A DNA stretch of 64,000 nt from Spiroplasma gladiatoris (lineage in GTDB: Bacteria > Bacillota_I > Bacilli_A > Mycoplasmatales > Mycoplasmataceae), in the NCBI RefSeq assembly GCF_004379335.1, contig NZ_CP038013.1:620001-684000 (forward strand). The letters are read 5' to 3'. The position numbers and the translations under genes were made by a program. This document shows positions 24,854 through 38,301 of the stretch, piece after piece; within the stretch, counting starts at the first letter, position 1; each line of letters opens with the position of its first letter. The notes below the pieces were generated by a model, which did no database searches, was not told where the DNA came from, and was given only the letters and a program-made list of their open reading frames with translations.

Positions 24854-26978
24854 TTTTACTTATTTTTTTGTTTTCTTTTTGTTGTTTTTTAAGATTTATT
24901 TTATTTCATTTATCTTTTTTACTTTCAATAATTTTATTTGCATAAATTTCATATTTAGCCTTTTTAATAATTAATTTATTTAAAAATTCTTTTAATTTAC
25001 TTATACTTTTTTCTTTTTTTGAAGCTTTTTTGAACTCTTTTGATTTTAATTCATCAATTTTACTTTTTGTATCATATATATAGTCTTCTAAATGATACAA
25101 TTTCTCGTTTTTATTAGTTATAAATTTATACTCTGGATTACTCCAATACTTTTTAACTTCATTATATTTATCTATATCATCTTTTTTTAATTTTTTCATA
25201 TACAAGATATTATCCAAAAATACAAATGGTAAATAAATACCAAAAGATAATCCCAAGGTTATTGTTGTAGGAATGATTTGTTTTCAATCCGTTGATGTTA
25301 TTATTGCTCCTAACATCCAAGGGGTTGTTCAAGGAACTGTTATGTAAGAATACTTAACTCAACCTAAAGTTGTAAATAGATAACCAGTAACTATTGATAG
25401 TATAGGCACCAAAAATCAAGGAGCGGCATACACAGGGTTTAAAACTATTGGAAATCCAAATACAACAGGCTCATTAATTTGAAATATACCACTAGGAGCA
25501 GCGTATTTAGCTATTTCTCTTAATTCTCTTCTTCTTGAAAACATTAACGTTCCTATAATTAAGCCTAATGTACATCCACTTCCACCAATCATATAATAAG
25601 ATTGAACAAATGAATATGTAAATATACCTAAATCACCTGTTTGTGCTGCTAAATCATAACCTAATTTTGAAATTAATGTTACATTAATTCCGGCTATCAT
25701 ATATCAAATTGGTTCAAAAATTCCAGCTAGTAAATTAGAACCATGAATTCCAAAAAATCAAAAGAAACTTACAAAAAATACATAAACAATAGCTAATGCA
25801 AGTCCCCCATTACCTTTTGCAAAGCCTTCAAATCAACTACCAAAGAATTTATATATTCCAGCTCCAACTCCAAAAAACTCAGAACCAATTGATACAATTT
25901 GATATTTTACATTCATTAATAAAACTCCATCAGTTTCAACAAACGAGATTTTACCTCCACTTGTGATTGAATAAAGTTCATTTTCAATGTTATTTAAATA
26001 AGCAATTGCATTAGCAATTACACTTTTATCACTTTCATTACTTAATTCATAAAAAGATTTAATGTTTTCAAAAAACTCTTTACTATTTTTAGAATTTTTT
26101 AAAATATCAGCAACTTTATTAACCACTTCAGAATGATCTATAAAGTTTTGATTATTCATGATTTTGGCAACTATGTCTTCTGCACTCATATCTTTATATG
26201 TGTTTAAGATTTCTTGTATTTTTTCCTCAGTAAGTGTTGAATAATCTCCTTTACCCACACTCATATTAGTTAATAAAGCTGGTGTTAAAAAACACAAATT
26301 AATTAATACAAATACACCGAAAGTTAATATTGCAGGTATTAATATAGCAAATGATTTACCAACATTAGGAGGTACTCCTGCTGGTAATTTAATTTCAAAT
26401 TTTTTAACATTTGATAACTTTATAAAAATTTCAACACCAACTATACTTGAAAAAATAGCGATAATTAGTCCTGTAGCACCCATAAAATAACTAACTTGAC
26501 CCATTATACAAACAATAAATAGAGCAACTGACATTGTTGCAGCTAATAATGGTGATTTAAAATTTCTAGATTTAGCAATGAAAAAACCATATATAAATGC
26601 GAAATATAAAGACATAGAACCTATTGTTGCTGTATTTAAAACACCAAATGCTTGACCCGCTATTTGTTGTATTTTATATCATGAAGTATAACCACTAACA
26701 TTAGTTGTTATAACTTTATGAACAAAATCTCATGATTCATTGGTTGCAAATTTACAAATTACTCCTAATAAAGATACTCTTCCACTACCAGCACCACCAA
26801 AAATAATTGCTTGAATTAGTAATCCGATTGAACCGGCTATTATTATTGCTAGCATTGTTCCAAAGGTATCTTTTAGTGCAGAGATGTGTCTTTCATTTCC
26901 CACCTTAGTTAAAGCAGGAACAAACTTGCTATTAAATCAATTTTTGAAGCTTTTTTTAACATTTTTTTCCTTATTCAT
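24846..26978 (-). CDS. PTS EIIC, lactose/cellobiose family, with loop insert and cytosolic tail
   Basis: Membrane channel subunit of a beta-glucoside PTS, 710 aa. The conserved EIIC core is clear (FFGIHGSNLLAGIFEP, the SGIFQINEPVVFGFPIVLNP motif, GGSGCTLGL). Compared with the usual ~430 aa there is an insert of about 120 residues after the fifth helix (acidic, from KGDYSTLTEEKI to GGKISFVE) and a ~130-residue Lys/Glu-rich C-terminal tail. The EIIA and EIIB partners are not in the window. It starts at ATG 26978 behind GGAGG, and is followed by the small membrane protein and, further on, the RpiR gene. Confidence 0.92.
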
Positions 26979-27168
26979 TTTTTTTCCTCCATTAAGATTT
27001 TATATGGAAATTTTTACCAACTTATTATTAAAAATAAGTTGTAAATTTTTACAAATCATAAAAATATTAACTATAGATTAATGTTAAAAGTTATATTATT
27101 TGTTATTAAATTAAAATATATTATAATAATAAAAACTATAAATTATATCTTATGAAAAGGAAGAAATT

Positions 27169-27990
27169 ATGAAAAATATTAAAGTTATTGTTAGTGATTT
27201 AGATGGAACTCTATTATTTAACAATAAATATTCAAGCGAACAACAAATTCAATATTTAAAAGAATTACAAAATAAAGGTATTATGTTAATAATATCAACT
27301 GGTAGAAGTTGAAATGAAACAGTAAAAATTGCAAAAGATTTAGAAATTGATAAACATTTAAATTATGTAGTTTGTGAAAATGGTAGTTATGTTTCAAAAG
27401 TTAGTGAATTTAATCCATTAATGGTAGAAACAATTGATAAAGATATTGTTAAAGAAATATATGAAACTTTAAACAATCAAAATTATAGTTTTTATTTTAA
27501 AAAATATACAGAGCAAAATGTTTATTATACAAACGAACTAGGAATGTCAAAAACTTTTTATACAAGGTCAAATAAATTAATTGATAAAAATAATGATCAA
27601 CATTTTGAAAATATAAGTTATGGTTTTGCTCAATTTTCTTTTCAAAATAACGCTGATAAAATATTTTCGATGTTAGATGAAAAATATAAAGATAAATTAT
27701 CAATCATTTGAGATGCAGATGATGAAAAAACTAAAATGCATTATATAGTTTCTTCAAAAAACTCAAATAAAGGAGCAAAAACTTTAGAGTTACTAAAAAA
27801 TTTAGGATATACAAATGAAGAAGCAATTTTTTTTGGAGACAGTGGAAATGATATTCCTGCATTAGAAGCTTTTAAAAATAGTGTTGTTATGAAAAACGCA
27901 ACAGAACAAGTAAAAAAAGCCGCTAAGTTTGTCACAAAACATTGCTTAGAAGATGGTGTTATGCATTTTCTAATGGAAAATAATATATAA
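27169..27990 (+). CDS. HAD-superfamily phosphatase, Cof type
   Basis: Cytosolic phosphatase of 273 aa. The four HAD motifs are seen: DLDGT near residue 10 (nucleophile Asp), STGRS (motif II), the Lys in NSNKGAKTLELL, and GDSGNDIPALE (motif IV). The cap domain is type C2B as in YidA/YbiV. It is divergent from the EIIC gene with AAAAGGAAG before ATG 27169. The substrate is probably a sugar phosphate or flavin, which is a family inference. Confidence 0.93.
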
Positions 27991-28061
27991 ATTTATAAAA
28001 AAAATTAATAATTTAAGTGATTTTAGTTTGTTAACAAACTATTGAGTTAGATATTAAGTTA

Positions 28062-28112
28062 TAAAAAGATAGAAACAATGATTAGCTTATTAACATTGTT
28101 TCTATCTTTTTT
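28062..28112. terminator. Bidirectional terminator after the HAD gene
   Basis: Long stem AAAGATAGAAACAATG / CATTGTTTCTATCTTT with T and A runs on both sides, between the convergent HAD gene and the membrane-anchored zinc-motif gene. Confidence 0.88.
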
Positions 28113-28780
28113 TATTTTGTAAATTTTTTTAAGTCACTAATTTCAGGTTCTTCTCTTGAAAAGTTTCTTGTTAAATTATTTTCTTTACAAAAAATATCAA
28201 GTTTTTCAATAGCTTTATTTAAGTCTTCAATAGAAACTGATTTTGAGTTCTTATTCTCTAAATCGTATTTTATATTTCTTATATTATTTTCTAATTTAAA
28301 TTGTTCTAAAATTAATTGATGAAATTTTATTTGTTCTTCTTGAGTAAAAAACTTGTCTTTTAATTCAGTGTCACCTGGATAATAATCAATATCTTTATGG
28401 GTACATCCTAAGTGATGATAGCCATTAGAAATAGCTTCTGCCATTGTTAAATAATTTTTATCGATAACTTCTAATGATAAAACTGTATTTTCATATTTTA
28501 TGCATAATTCACAACTATTTTCTTTTGGTTCTACATATACCAATTTTTTCATTCTTACAGATTCACTCTTACCAATTGAGTTATAAATCCCCATAAAGTT
28601 AGGAATAATACTTTCAGAATTATTTTTATTTTTTTCGTCAATTGGTTTATTTATAAGATCTGATTTTTGTTGTTTTCTATTCTTAACTTTTTGTCAAGGA
28701 AAAAATAAAGATATTGCTAAAACTATTACTAAAATAATTACTATTACTACTCAACTAACATTTGTTCCAAATCAATTCAT
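28112..28780 (-). CDS. Membrane-anchored protein with phage minor-capsid-like zinc motif
   Basis: A 222-aa protein with one N-terminal transmembrane helix (residues ~8-28) followed by a cytosolic part. The middle holds SCELCIKYENTVLSL, then an AISNGYHHLGCTHKDIDYYPG segment, and a helical region beginning TQEEQIKFHQLILEQ. This order (C-x2-C, ~25 residues, G-x-H-x2-C-x-H, Y-x-PG, then a Q-rich helix) resembles the C-terminal zinc domain of siphophage minor capsid proteins. The similarity is my reading and needs a profile search. It follows a small CxxC protein gene by 2 bp, and the two form a unit. Confidence 0.6.
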
Positions 28781-28782
28781 AT

Positions 28783-28992
28783 TTATTTATTATTATCATT
28801 TAAATGACAATAATACTCCCTTGCCTCTTCTAAATTTATATTTTGACAATTTTTACAACTTATACAAAGTGCTTTTTGTTTTTTCGCTTTAAAAAAATTA
28901 ATTGGTTTATCAAAAATGAATTTTTTATAGTCTCAACAACTTTTACAAAATGTAAAAATTCAATCAGTATCTTTATCAAAATTAAAGCTCAT
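28783..28992 (-). CDS. Small zinc-ribbon-like protein, 69 aa
   Basis: Short protein with cysteine pairs FCKSCWDYKKF and ALCISCKNCQNI plus C-x-H near the end, enough for one or two zinc sites. One TGA is read as Trp within the first pair. ATG 28992 has an AGGAGAA ribosome-binding site, and its stop is 2 bp before the next gene, indicating cotranscription. It is too short for common annotation cut-offs. No family recognised. Confidence 0.65.
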
Positions 28993-29053
28993 AGTTTTCT
29001 CCTGTTAAAAAAAATAAAATGGTTGTCCATTTTATTTTATTGTAAATTTTAAA

Positions 29054-30823
29054 TTATTTTGCAATTTTTTGTAATTCTCTTGCAACATGTTCAACATCAG
29101 GTCCAATAACTATTTGAACACTTTCTGCTCCTAATAATTTAGTTCCAAATGCTCCTGCTGCTTTTACTCTTTTTTGATCTATTAAAGAATTATCTTTAAC
29201 TTGCAATCTTAGTCTTGTTGCACAATTATCAATTAACACTAAGTTATCTTTTCCAATTGCTTCAAGAATTTCTGCTGCCATATTAATATATTTTTCACTA
29301 CCTTTTGCTGGTTTTGATTTAGCTGTTGAAGATGAGTTTGCAACTGCATTTTCATCTACAGCCTCTCTACCAGGTGTTAATACATTCATTTTTACAATTA
29401 CAAAATAGAATGTAAAGTAGTAAATAACTCCAGCAGCAACCGTTAAGACAAGTACCATTAATGGGTTACTTATAATTGACCATACCCCGCTTGATTCTCC
29501 ACTATGTTTTGCTAATCCTCATGATTGAGCAAATGATATTGCATAATCAATAAATCCAGCACTAAATCCAAATCCAATTTGAATTTTCATAGCAGTTGAT
29601 ATCCCGACAAATATTGAAGTTAACACTGAGTGAATTCCTAACAATAATGGTGAGATAAATACAAATGAGAATTCTAGAGGTTCAGTTATTCCTGAAAGGA
29701 ATGAAACTCCCGCAACTCCTCCAAGAAACCCTGCTACTTCTTTTCTTTTTTCTTTTTTAGTTGCAAAAATCATTGCAACTGCTGCAAGTGGCAATCCACC
29801 CATCATTATTGGGAAGAATCCTGATTGGAATAATCCGGAATTTGAAATTCCTGCTGTAAATGCATTAATATCTCCATTTACAATTTGGCTATTTCCTAAA
29901 ACAGCTCCTGTAAGTGGTGCGATTTTATCTCCACTTATAGGCATTTGGAATCAAAAGAATGTGTTTAAAACTTGGTGTAAACCAAATGGTAATAACAATC
30001 TATTTAATAATCCATAAACCATTGTTCCAGGTATTGCTACTGCTGGATTGTCTGGTGTAATAACTTTTCCAAATGAAATCAATCCAAACTGAATTCATGG
30101 TCAAATTATTGCAAAAATTAACGCTAATGGAATAGATGAAGCCAATGCAACCATTGGAACAAATCTTCTTCCTCCGAAGAATGATAATGCTATTGGAAGT
30201 TTAATTTCTGATAGTCGATTATATAACCATGCAGATAAACATCCAGCAACAATACCTCCTAAAACTCCTATATTCAGAACATATTCTCCACCCTCAATAA
30301 CATCGGTTGTATCCTTTGCTATTTTTGGAACATACAATAATTTTGAGAATACATTACTTTTAATATCTTCAAAAGTAAACACTTTACCATATAACATTTG
30401 TGGAATTGTTCCTTCAGATGTTAATGCAGTTAGTGATAAGTATAATACTGCACTTACAAGTGTTACTTCCCCTCTATGATCTTTTGCAAGACCAAAAGCG
30501 GTACCTAATGCAAAAAATAAAGGAAGATTATCGAATGGTACACCACCAGGTTTTTGGAATATTAAAGATATATAATATCCAATGTAGTTTGTTATAACAG
30601 TTTCGCCATTTTCAACAACACTTGTTAAAGACATTCCTAATGCACCAAAACGATTTAAAATTGCAGCGAATGGTAATATTGCAATTGGAAATTGTAATGC
30701 TTTACCTAATTCTTGAAGTTTATTCAAGAATGTATTTCACGAATTACCTTTACCACTACTTGTTTTTTGTTTTTTTTCAAGTAATTTTTCGCCTTTGCTT
30801 AATTTAATTTTAGCTTCTGACAT
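29054..30823 (-). CDS. PTS EIICB, glucose/N-acetylglucosamine family
   Basis: Sugar permease of 589 aa with EIIC (residues ~30-470) fused to EIIB at the C-terminus. Seen are LPLFFALGTAFGLAKDHRG, LPFGLHQVLNTFFWFQ, SGITEPLEFSFVF in EIIC, and the phosphorylated Cys in DNCATRLRLQV in EIIB. FFGGRRFVPM is typical of NagE/PtsG proteins. The EIIA domain is absent, so a separate EIIA is needed. The codon use is less extreme than the neighbours (GGT, CCA, GCT-rich), consistent with high expression. Specificity for glucose or GlcNAc cannot be separated by eye. Confidence 0.94.
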
Positions 30824-30929
30824 ATTTTTTCTACTTTCTATGAGTTTTTCTCATAAGTATTATAAACTAATTGGAAAAAAATTTTAAAATATTTTAAAAA
30901 ATAAAATAAAATTTTTAAAAAAAGTAAAT

Positions 30930-31217
30930 CTAAGAATTACTAATTAAAGGTGGCAATGATACAGCTAGTAAAACAATCGCTCCAACATAACCGACCAATG
31001 CAACAATAACAATTACATAGAATTGTCAAAATCTAAAAATTTTAAAAATACCTGTAACAACTTCAAAACTATCTTTTGCATTTTTTTTAGCATTTTTAAA
31101 TCTTATAAAAAACCAAGTTGCAACGATTGCCATAACTAATAATGCAATTGCAATTGCAAATAATACTCATAAAGTGTTAGTTGATAATTTATTTGTGCTT
31201 TGAGCTAAAAAAGTCAT
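30930..31217 (-). CDS. Small two-helix membrane protein, 95 aa
   Basis: Two membrane helices (LWVLFAIAIALLVMAIVATW and FYVIVIVALVGYVGAIVLLA) separated by a basic loop NAKKNAKDSFEVV. The ATG at 31217 has AAAGGAGA upstream, and it sits 9 bp after the D-lactate dehydrogenase gene, so it is probably the third gene of the AEC-dehydrogenase unit. No family recognised. Confidence 0.65.
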
Positions 31218-31226
31218 ATTTCTCCT

Positions 31227-32219
31227 TTATTTTATTTCATTTTTACAAGTGTTATTTTGAATATAACTTTTTAAATTTTCAAAACTTGTTTCTACCATAT
31301 TTTTTACAGCTTCATCTGTATAACTACCTAAATGAGGCGTAAAAAGCACTCTTGGTTTTAAATCATATAACTTTTGATAAATTTCTATTTCAAAATTACT
31401 TTCATGTTTTTTAAAAAATATTTTTGCTTCATTTTCTAAAGTATCTAATGCAACTTGTTTGATTTTATTATTCAACATATATTCGTATAAATCATTATAG
31501 TCAATTAATTCCCCTCTTGCCGCATTAACTATTATAGTTTGATTTTTTATTTTTGAAAATAATGTTTTATTGATAAATTTATCATTTTGGCCTTTAATAT
31601 AAGGACAATGTAAAGAAATTAAATCACAGTTTTTGAAAATATAATCTAAAGTTTGATATTCTAATAAATCATTTAAATCATTTCTAGGAAATACATCATA
31701 TCCAAAAACTTGAGCACCCATTCCTTTTCATGATTTTGCACACTCAATTCCTATTCTTCCTGTTCCAATAATTCCTATTTTTGAGTTTCTAACTTCTTTT
31801 GCAAAAGAATATTGATCAACTCTAAAATCATTTTGATTCATTTTATCATACATATAAATTATATTTCTAAACATTGCTAAACCAGATGCAAAAGCTAACT
31901 CACTAACTGCATTTGGAGAATAAAACGGTACATAACCCATTTTAAATCCTAATTTTTTTGCATAATCAATATCAATATGATTTGTTCCAACAGTTCTTGT
32001 TAATAAGTAATTTACTCCATAACTTTTTATTATGTCTAAATTTTTTTTATCTGCAATACAGTTGGCTCTTAAAAGCACAGCATCATGACCGTTGATTTTT
32101 TCTACATTATCATGATTTAATAATTCGTCAAGTAAAGTTAATTCAAAATTAAAGTTTTTATTTACTTCATTAAAAATATCAACTTCAACATTTCTTACTC
32201 CAAAACATATAACTTTCAT
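31227..32219 (-). CDS. D-lactate dehydrogenase (D-2-hydroxyacid dehydrogenase family)
   Basis: Reduces pyruvate to D-lactate with NADH, 330 aa. Seen are LTRTVGTNHIDIDYAKKLG, the NAD motif GIIGTGRIGIECAKSW, and the catalytic Arg (VNAARGELID), Glu (LDTLENEAKIF) and His (TPHLGSYTDEAV). The extended C-terminal region is typical of D-LDH rather than phosphoglycerate dehydrogenase. ATG 32219 has AAAGGAAAA upstream; a longer frame exists but lacks a start signal. It lies 13 bp after an AEC-family transporter gene, which suggests that the transporter handles lactate or another 2-hydroxyacid. Confidence 0.93.
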
Positions 32220-32232
32220 AAATTTTCCTTTC

Positions 32233-33366
32233 TTAAGAAAACATTGGTAATGCACCAATTGCTGTTGTAACAATTACTCATAAAGGTAATGTTATAATTG
32301 ATAAAAATGTTGATAATGTTGTTAGATTACTTGCTATCATTGGCGCTTTATTATATGAAATTGCATAAGCAACAACAACATTTGCTGGTGGAGCTGCTGT
32401 CATTATCACCATTGCTGCTAGTGAAGTTACTTTAATTGAATAACTATTTGTATAATGACCAATACTTGCAAAACCAATAACCAACAATAAAATTATTGTT
32501 GGTGCAATAATTATTTTTAAAAAAGAAGCATATCATAAAGTTTTATCTTTCATAGCTGCTTTTAAATTCCCTTTATTCATTGTCATACCAATTGCTAATC
32601 ATGCTAATGGTGTACAAATTGCTTGTAAAGTTGTTAATATTTTATCAATTGGTGGAAATAATAAATCAAATCTTAATGGTGAGAACTTTTTAGATCCATC
32701 GTAATCAACACATTGAATTCCTGGTATAAGTTGAGTTACTCAAATAATAAATCCTAAAAATGTTGCAATTAAAATTGGGTTAACAAAAATGTTTTTTAAA
32801 GTTTGTTTTTTGATTTTTTTTGCTTCAATAATTTCTTCTTCACTTAATTGTGCTTTTGTTTTTTTAACTGTTTTTGATAAAGTTTTTTTACTCATAATAA
32901 TAAAAGCAAAAGAGTATAAAAAGATTCTATAAGGAATGTTAAACATATTTGCTGTATTTTGACTATCTGAATAAATTGCTGTAACAATAGGAATACCAAA
33001 AAATGTTGTTGAAGCAAGTGCTACACACATTGCTAATGTATCTTGAATATCTTTTTCGTATTTGTAAAAAAAATATTTTGACACAAACATCATAATTGCA
33101 TAAAATAAAAATCCGATTAGTAAAACTACAAGTTCTGATTTAACTCCATCAACTGAAGCGTCAGATAAAAAGCCCTTTAACGCAAGAGTTGGCAATCCAA
33201 CAACCATAACGATTTTTATCATAACTTTTTCTCATTCTTGCTTAAATATTTTTTTATAAGCTAATAAGTAACCTAAAAAAATAACTACAATAGTTGCTAT
33301 TATTGCAGATCACATTTTTCAAGATACTAAAGTTTTTGTTAATGCATCTGTAATTGCTGTATACAT
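32233..33366 (-). CDS. AEC-family transporter (malate/lactate permease-like), copy 1
   Basis: Integral membrane carrier of the auxin-efflux-carrier family, 377 aa with about ten helices. Typical stretches are VVGLPTLALKGFLSD near residue 54, STTFFGIPIVTAIY, TPLAWLAIGMTMNKG, and TAAPPANVVVAYAISYN in the second half. Paired with D-lactate dehydrogenase (13 bp apart) it probably exports lactate or moves malate. A closely similar paralogue lies at the end of the pyrimidine operon. ATG 33366 has GGAGGGA upstream. Confidence 0.9.
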
Positions 33367-33449
33367 AGTCCCTCCATATTCTCTTTAATAATATAGTTTT
33401 TTTATTAATAAATAAATAAAAAAATAAATAATAATTTTGTAAAAAAATA

Positions 33450-34937
<1,488 letters not shown>

Positions 34938-36470
34938 CTATTCATCTCCTTTAAAGTATTTATCTAAGATTAGCTTATATTTATTTACAATAAGCATTTG
35001 ATTATCCTTTTTCTTGTTTAAATTATCTGGGTGAAATTTTCTTGCTAATAATCGATAAGATTTTTTATAGTCTTCATAATTTGAATATTTTGTTAAATTA
35101 AAATATTTTAATGCTACTTCTAACTCATCTAAGTCACCATCATAATTACGGTTAACATTTTTATTTGTTGTTTTATCATTTTTTGAATAATTATTCATAT
35201 CTAAAACAATTATTTCATCAAACAATTCTTCAAGTTTTGCTTGATAACTATAAGCAGTACTTTGATTGCATTCAATTAAATCAACATAACTATCTAAATC
35301 TTTTTCATCTTCTTCTAAAAAATCTTTAAAAGTTTCAATGATGTTATTTAAAGCTATTGAAATAAATAATTTAGCATCATTTTGTAATCGATTAGATAAC
35401 AAATTATCTTCAAATAAATTAAAATGAATAAACTTCTCAATTTTTTCAAGGTTTTTCGATAAACTTAATGAACAAATTCTTGCAAATTTATAAAAAGCAC
35501 TTAAAAGCAAAACTACTTCATTATGTTTAGTTGTATATTGACTAAACATATTTCTTAATTCGTCTTTTTGAATAATAAAAGGTTTTAAAGCAAATGAAAA
35601 ATACGAATTTTTAAAATAGTAATGATCTGTAAAAAATTCTTGATTTTTCATTAGATAATCAATATCTTCTTTTATATAATGTTGTTTATATAATTTTGTT
35701 GAGTTACCTTTTATTAAAAATTCACTATTTAAATCTTGTTTGATTCACTCAAAATATTCAAAATAATCTTTTTCAGAATAAGTTGAATAATTTAAACTAT
35801 CTTTTGGCTTTTTATAAAAATTAAAATAGTCATAATAATTATTATTTTTTAATTTTTTAAACAGCATAACTTTTTTAAACTTAATCATTTCAATTGTAAA
35901 AACTAAAATAACAAAAAATACTGATAAGTAAAAAACTAAAGTTAAATCGTTTAAATACTTATAAAAATTTATATTCATATTAAATTTAACAAAATCACTA
36001 ATATTTTGATTAGAAGAAGTTTTATTAATTTCTTCATTTAATAAGTATTTAACATCAAAACCTATTGATGAACTAAAACTTGCAAAAACTTTTAATATTT
36101 CAATTAAAAATCAAAATATTAAAATTGAAACTATAAATATTATGCTTGTGTATACTATTTTTAATATCAATGTTGATTTATTTTTAATTTTAAATTTTAT
36201 TTTGATTGAATAAATATTATAAACAACAAGTAATCAAATCATTATTATTAATGTAAATATCAATGCAATACTAATAGTAAATAAACTTTTTGTACTAAAA
36301 TTAATTATTGGTAATAATAATGAATTTTTTCCAATTCCATATAAATAATTAAAAAAATTAACTAATGAATGTGTTTCACCAAATAATGGCGATATTAAAT
36401 AAATAGAGAAGTATAAGCATAAAAATGTCACTAATAAAGATAATCCCTTATAAATTTTCATCGTATTCAT
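34938..36470 (-). CDS. Membrane-anchored protein with C-terminal J domain
   Basis: A 510-aa protein. The first ~200 residues contain four hydrophobic helices, the middle is a large helical, mostly cytosolic region, and the last ~60 residues form a J domain with the HPD motif (LARKFHPDNLNKK). A C-terminal rather than N-terminal J domain on a membrane protein is uncommon. It should recruit the downstream Hsp70 to the membrane. ATG 36470 has GAGGA upstream (another ATG is three codons in). Inference: the pair acts in membrane protein folding or translocation. Confidence 0.82.
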
Positions 36471-36544
36471 AGTGTCCTCACATATTTATTATACAAAATT
36501 AATTTTTATTTTAATAGTACTTCAGTACCTTAATAGTTGTTTTT

Positions 36545-37684
36545 TTAAACAAACATATCCATTGAACCAATTGCAGTAACAATAATAACTCAAATTGGTA
36601 TTGCAAAAATAGCAAAGAAAGTTGATAAAGTAGTTAAGTTACTTGCAATCATTGGTGCTTTATTATAAGAAATTGAATATGCAACAATTACACTTGCTGG
36701 AGGAGTTGCTATCATTATTACCATTGATGCTAATGCTACTTTTTTAACACTAAATCAACTTGAATAATAACCAATCGCTGCAAATCCAAATGTTAATATT
36801 AAAACAAGTAATGGTGCTACAAAAATTTTGATAAATGATGCGTATCATATTGTTTTATCTTTTATAGCCTCTTTTAAATTACCACGATTCATTGTCATAC
36901 CAATCGCTAATCATGCTAATGGAGTACATAAAGCTTGTAAAGTAATTAAAATTGTATTAAATGGAGGAAATAAAAGGTCAAATCTTAATGGAGAGAATTT
37001 TTTTGTTTCACCATTAATACTTAAACAATTAATTCCAGGAATTAATTGTGTTATTCATATAAAAAATCCGATTAGAGTCGCAATTACGATTGGGTTTACA
37101 AAAATATTTTTTAAGATTTGTTTTCTTAATTTTTTTGCTTCAATAATTTCTTCATTGCTATATTCTTTTTTAGCTTTCTTAATAGTTTTATCAATATTAC
37201 TTTTGCTCATAATTATAAAAGCAACACCATACAAAAAGACACGATAAGAAATATTGAACATATTAGTTGAATTAATACTATCTGAATAAATAGATATTAA
37301 AATTGGTATTCCCATAAAAGTAGTTGATGCAAGTGTTACACTCATTGTTAAAGTATCTCTTATGTCTTTATCATATTTATAAAACATATACTTTCCAACA
37401 AAGGTCATAACTGCATGGAATAAAAATCCTATTAATAATGTAACTAGTTCTGATTTTACATCTTCAACAGAGGTATTAGATAAAAATCCTTTCAATGCAA
37501 GCGCTGGAATCCCAACAACTAAGACTATTTTTATCATTACTATTTCTCATTCTTGTTTAAATATTTTTTTATATGCCAAAAAATATCCTAAAAATATTAT
37601 TATAATTGATGCAACTATTGCAGATCATAACCCTCATGATTTTAAAGTGCTAACTAATGCATCAGAAACGTTTGAAAAAATCAT
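36545..37684 (-). CDS. AEC-family transporter, copy 2, last gene of the pyrimidine operon
   Basis: Paralogue of copy 1 with nearly the same helices (VVGIPALALKGFLSN, STTFMGIPILISIY, ATPPASVIVAYSISYN), 379 aa. Here it begins 2 bp after pyrE, so it is cotranscribed with the pyrimidine genes. That suggests transport of an anionic pathway compound (orotate, dihydroorotate, aspartate or malate), but this is inference. The two paralogues differ most in the loop after helix 5 and in the N-terminus. Confidence 0.9.
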
Positions 37685-37686
37685 TA

Positions 37687-38301
37687 TTAACCTAATGAAT
37701 TAAAAAATAGATTTAAATCATCAATATTTTCTAAAGAATAATTTTGGCTTGATTTCATACTTTCAATTAAATCTTGACGATTTGCTAAAGTTTTTAGTTC
37801 AACATTTTCATTTGCAAAATTATTTGTAGCTTTTGAAAGTTGATAAGTAAATATTGCTTGAACACCTAAAACTTCAACACTTTCTTCTCTTAAAGCGTTA
37901 CATACATTTAAAACACTTTGTCCAGTTGAAATTAAATCTTCAATAACAACTACTTTTTGATTTTTACTAAATTTTCCTTCTATTTGAGAGTTTTTCCCGT
38001 GATTTTTTGATTGTGATCTGACATAAATCATTGGTAAATTCATTTTTTGACTTATCATTGCTGCAAATCCAATACCAGAAGTTGCAACTCCTGCAATTAA
38101 TTCAACATCTGGATAATTTAATTTAATATTTTCTACAAAAGCATCAATTATTACTTCTCTTTGCTTTACAAAGCTTAATAAAATTCTATTATCACAATAA
38201 ATTGGACTTATAATTCCACTTGCTCATTTAAATTTTTGATCAAAGTTTAGTGATATAGCGTTTGTTTCGATTAATAAATCTGTAATTTTAGTTTTTTGCA
38301 T
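37687..38301 (-). CDS. pyrE: Orotate phosphoribosyltransferase
   Basis: Makes orotidine 5'-phosphate from orotate and PRPP, 204 aa. The PRPP-binding motif VVVIEDLISTGQSVLNV is clear (residues ~118-134), with the orotate/PRPP loop RSQSKNHGKNSQIEG before it and ISPIYCDNR near the N-terminus. The ATG at 38301 lies within the end of pyrF (14-bp overlap in another frame), so the last two steps of UMP synthesis are translationally coupled. Confidence 0.95.
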
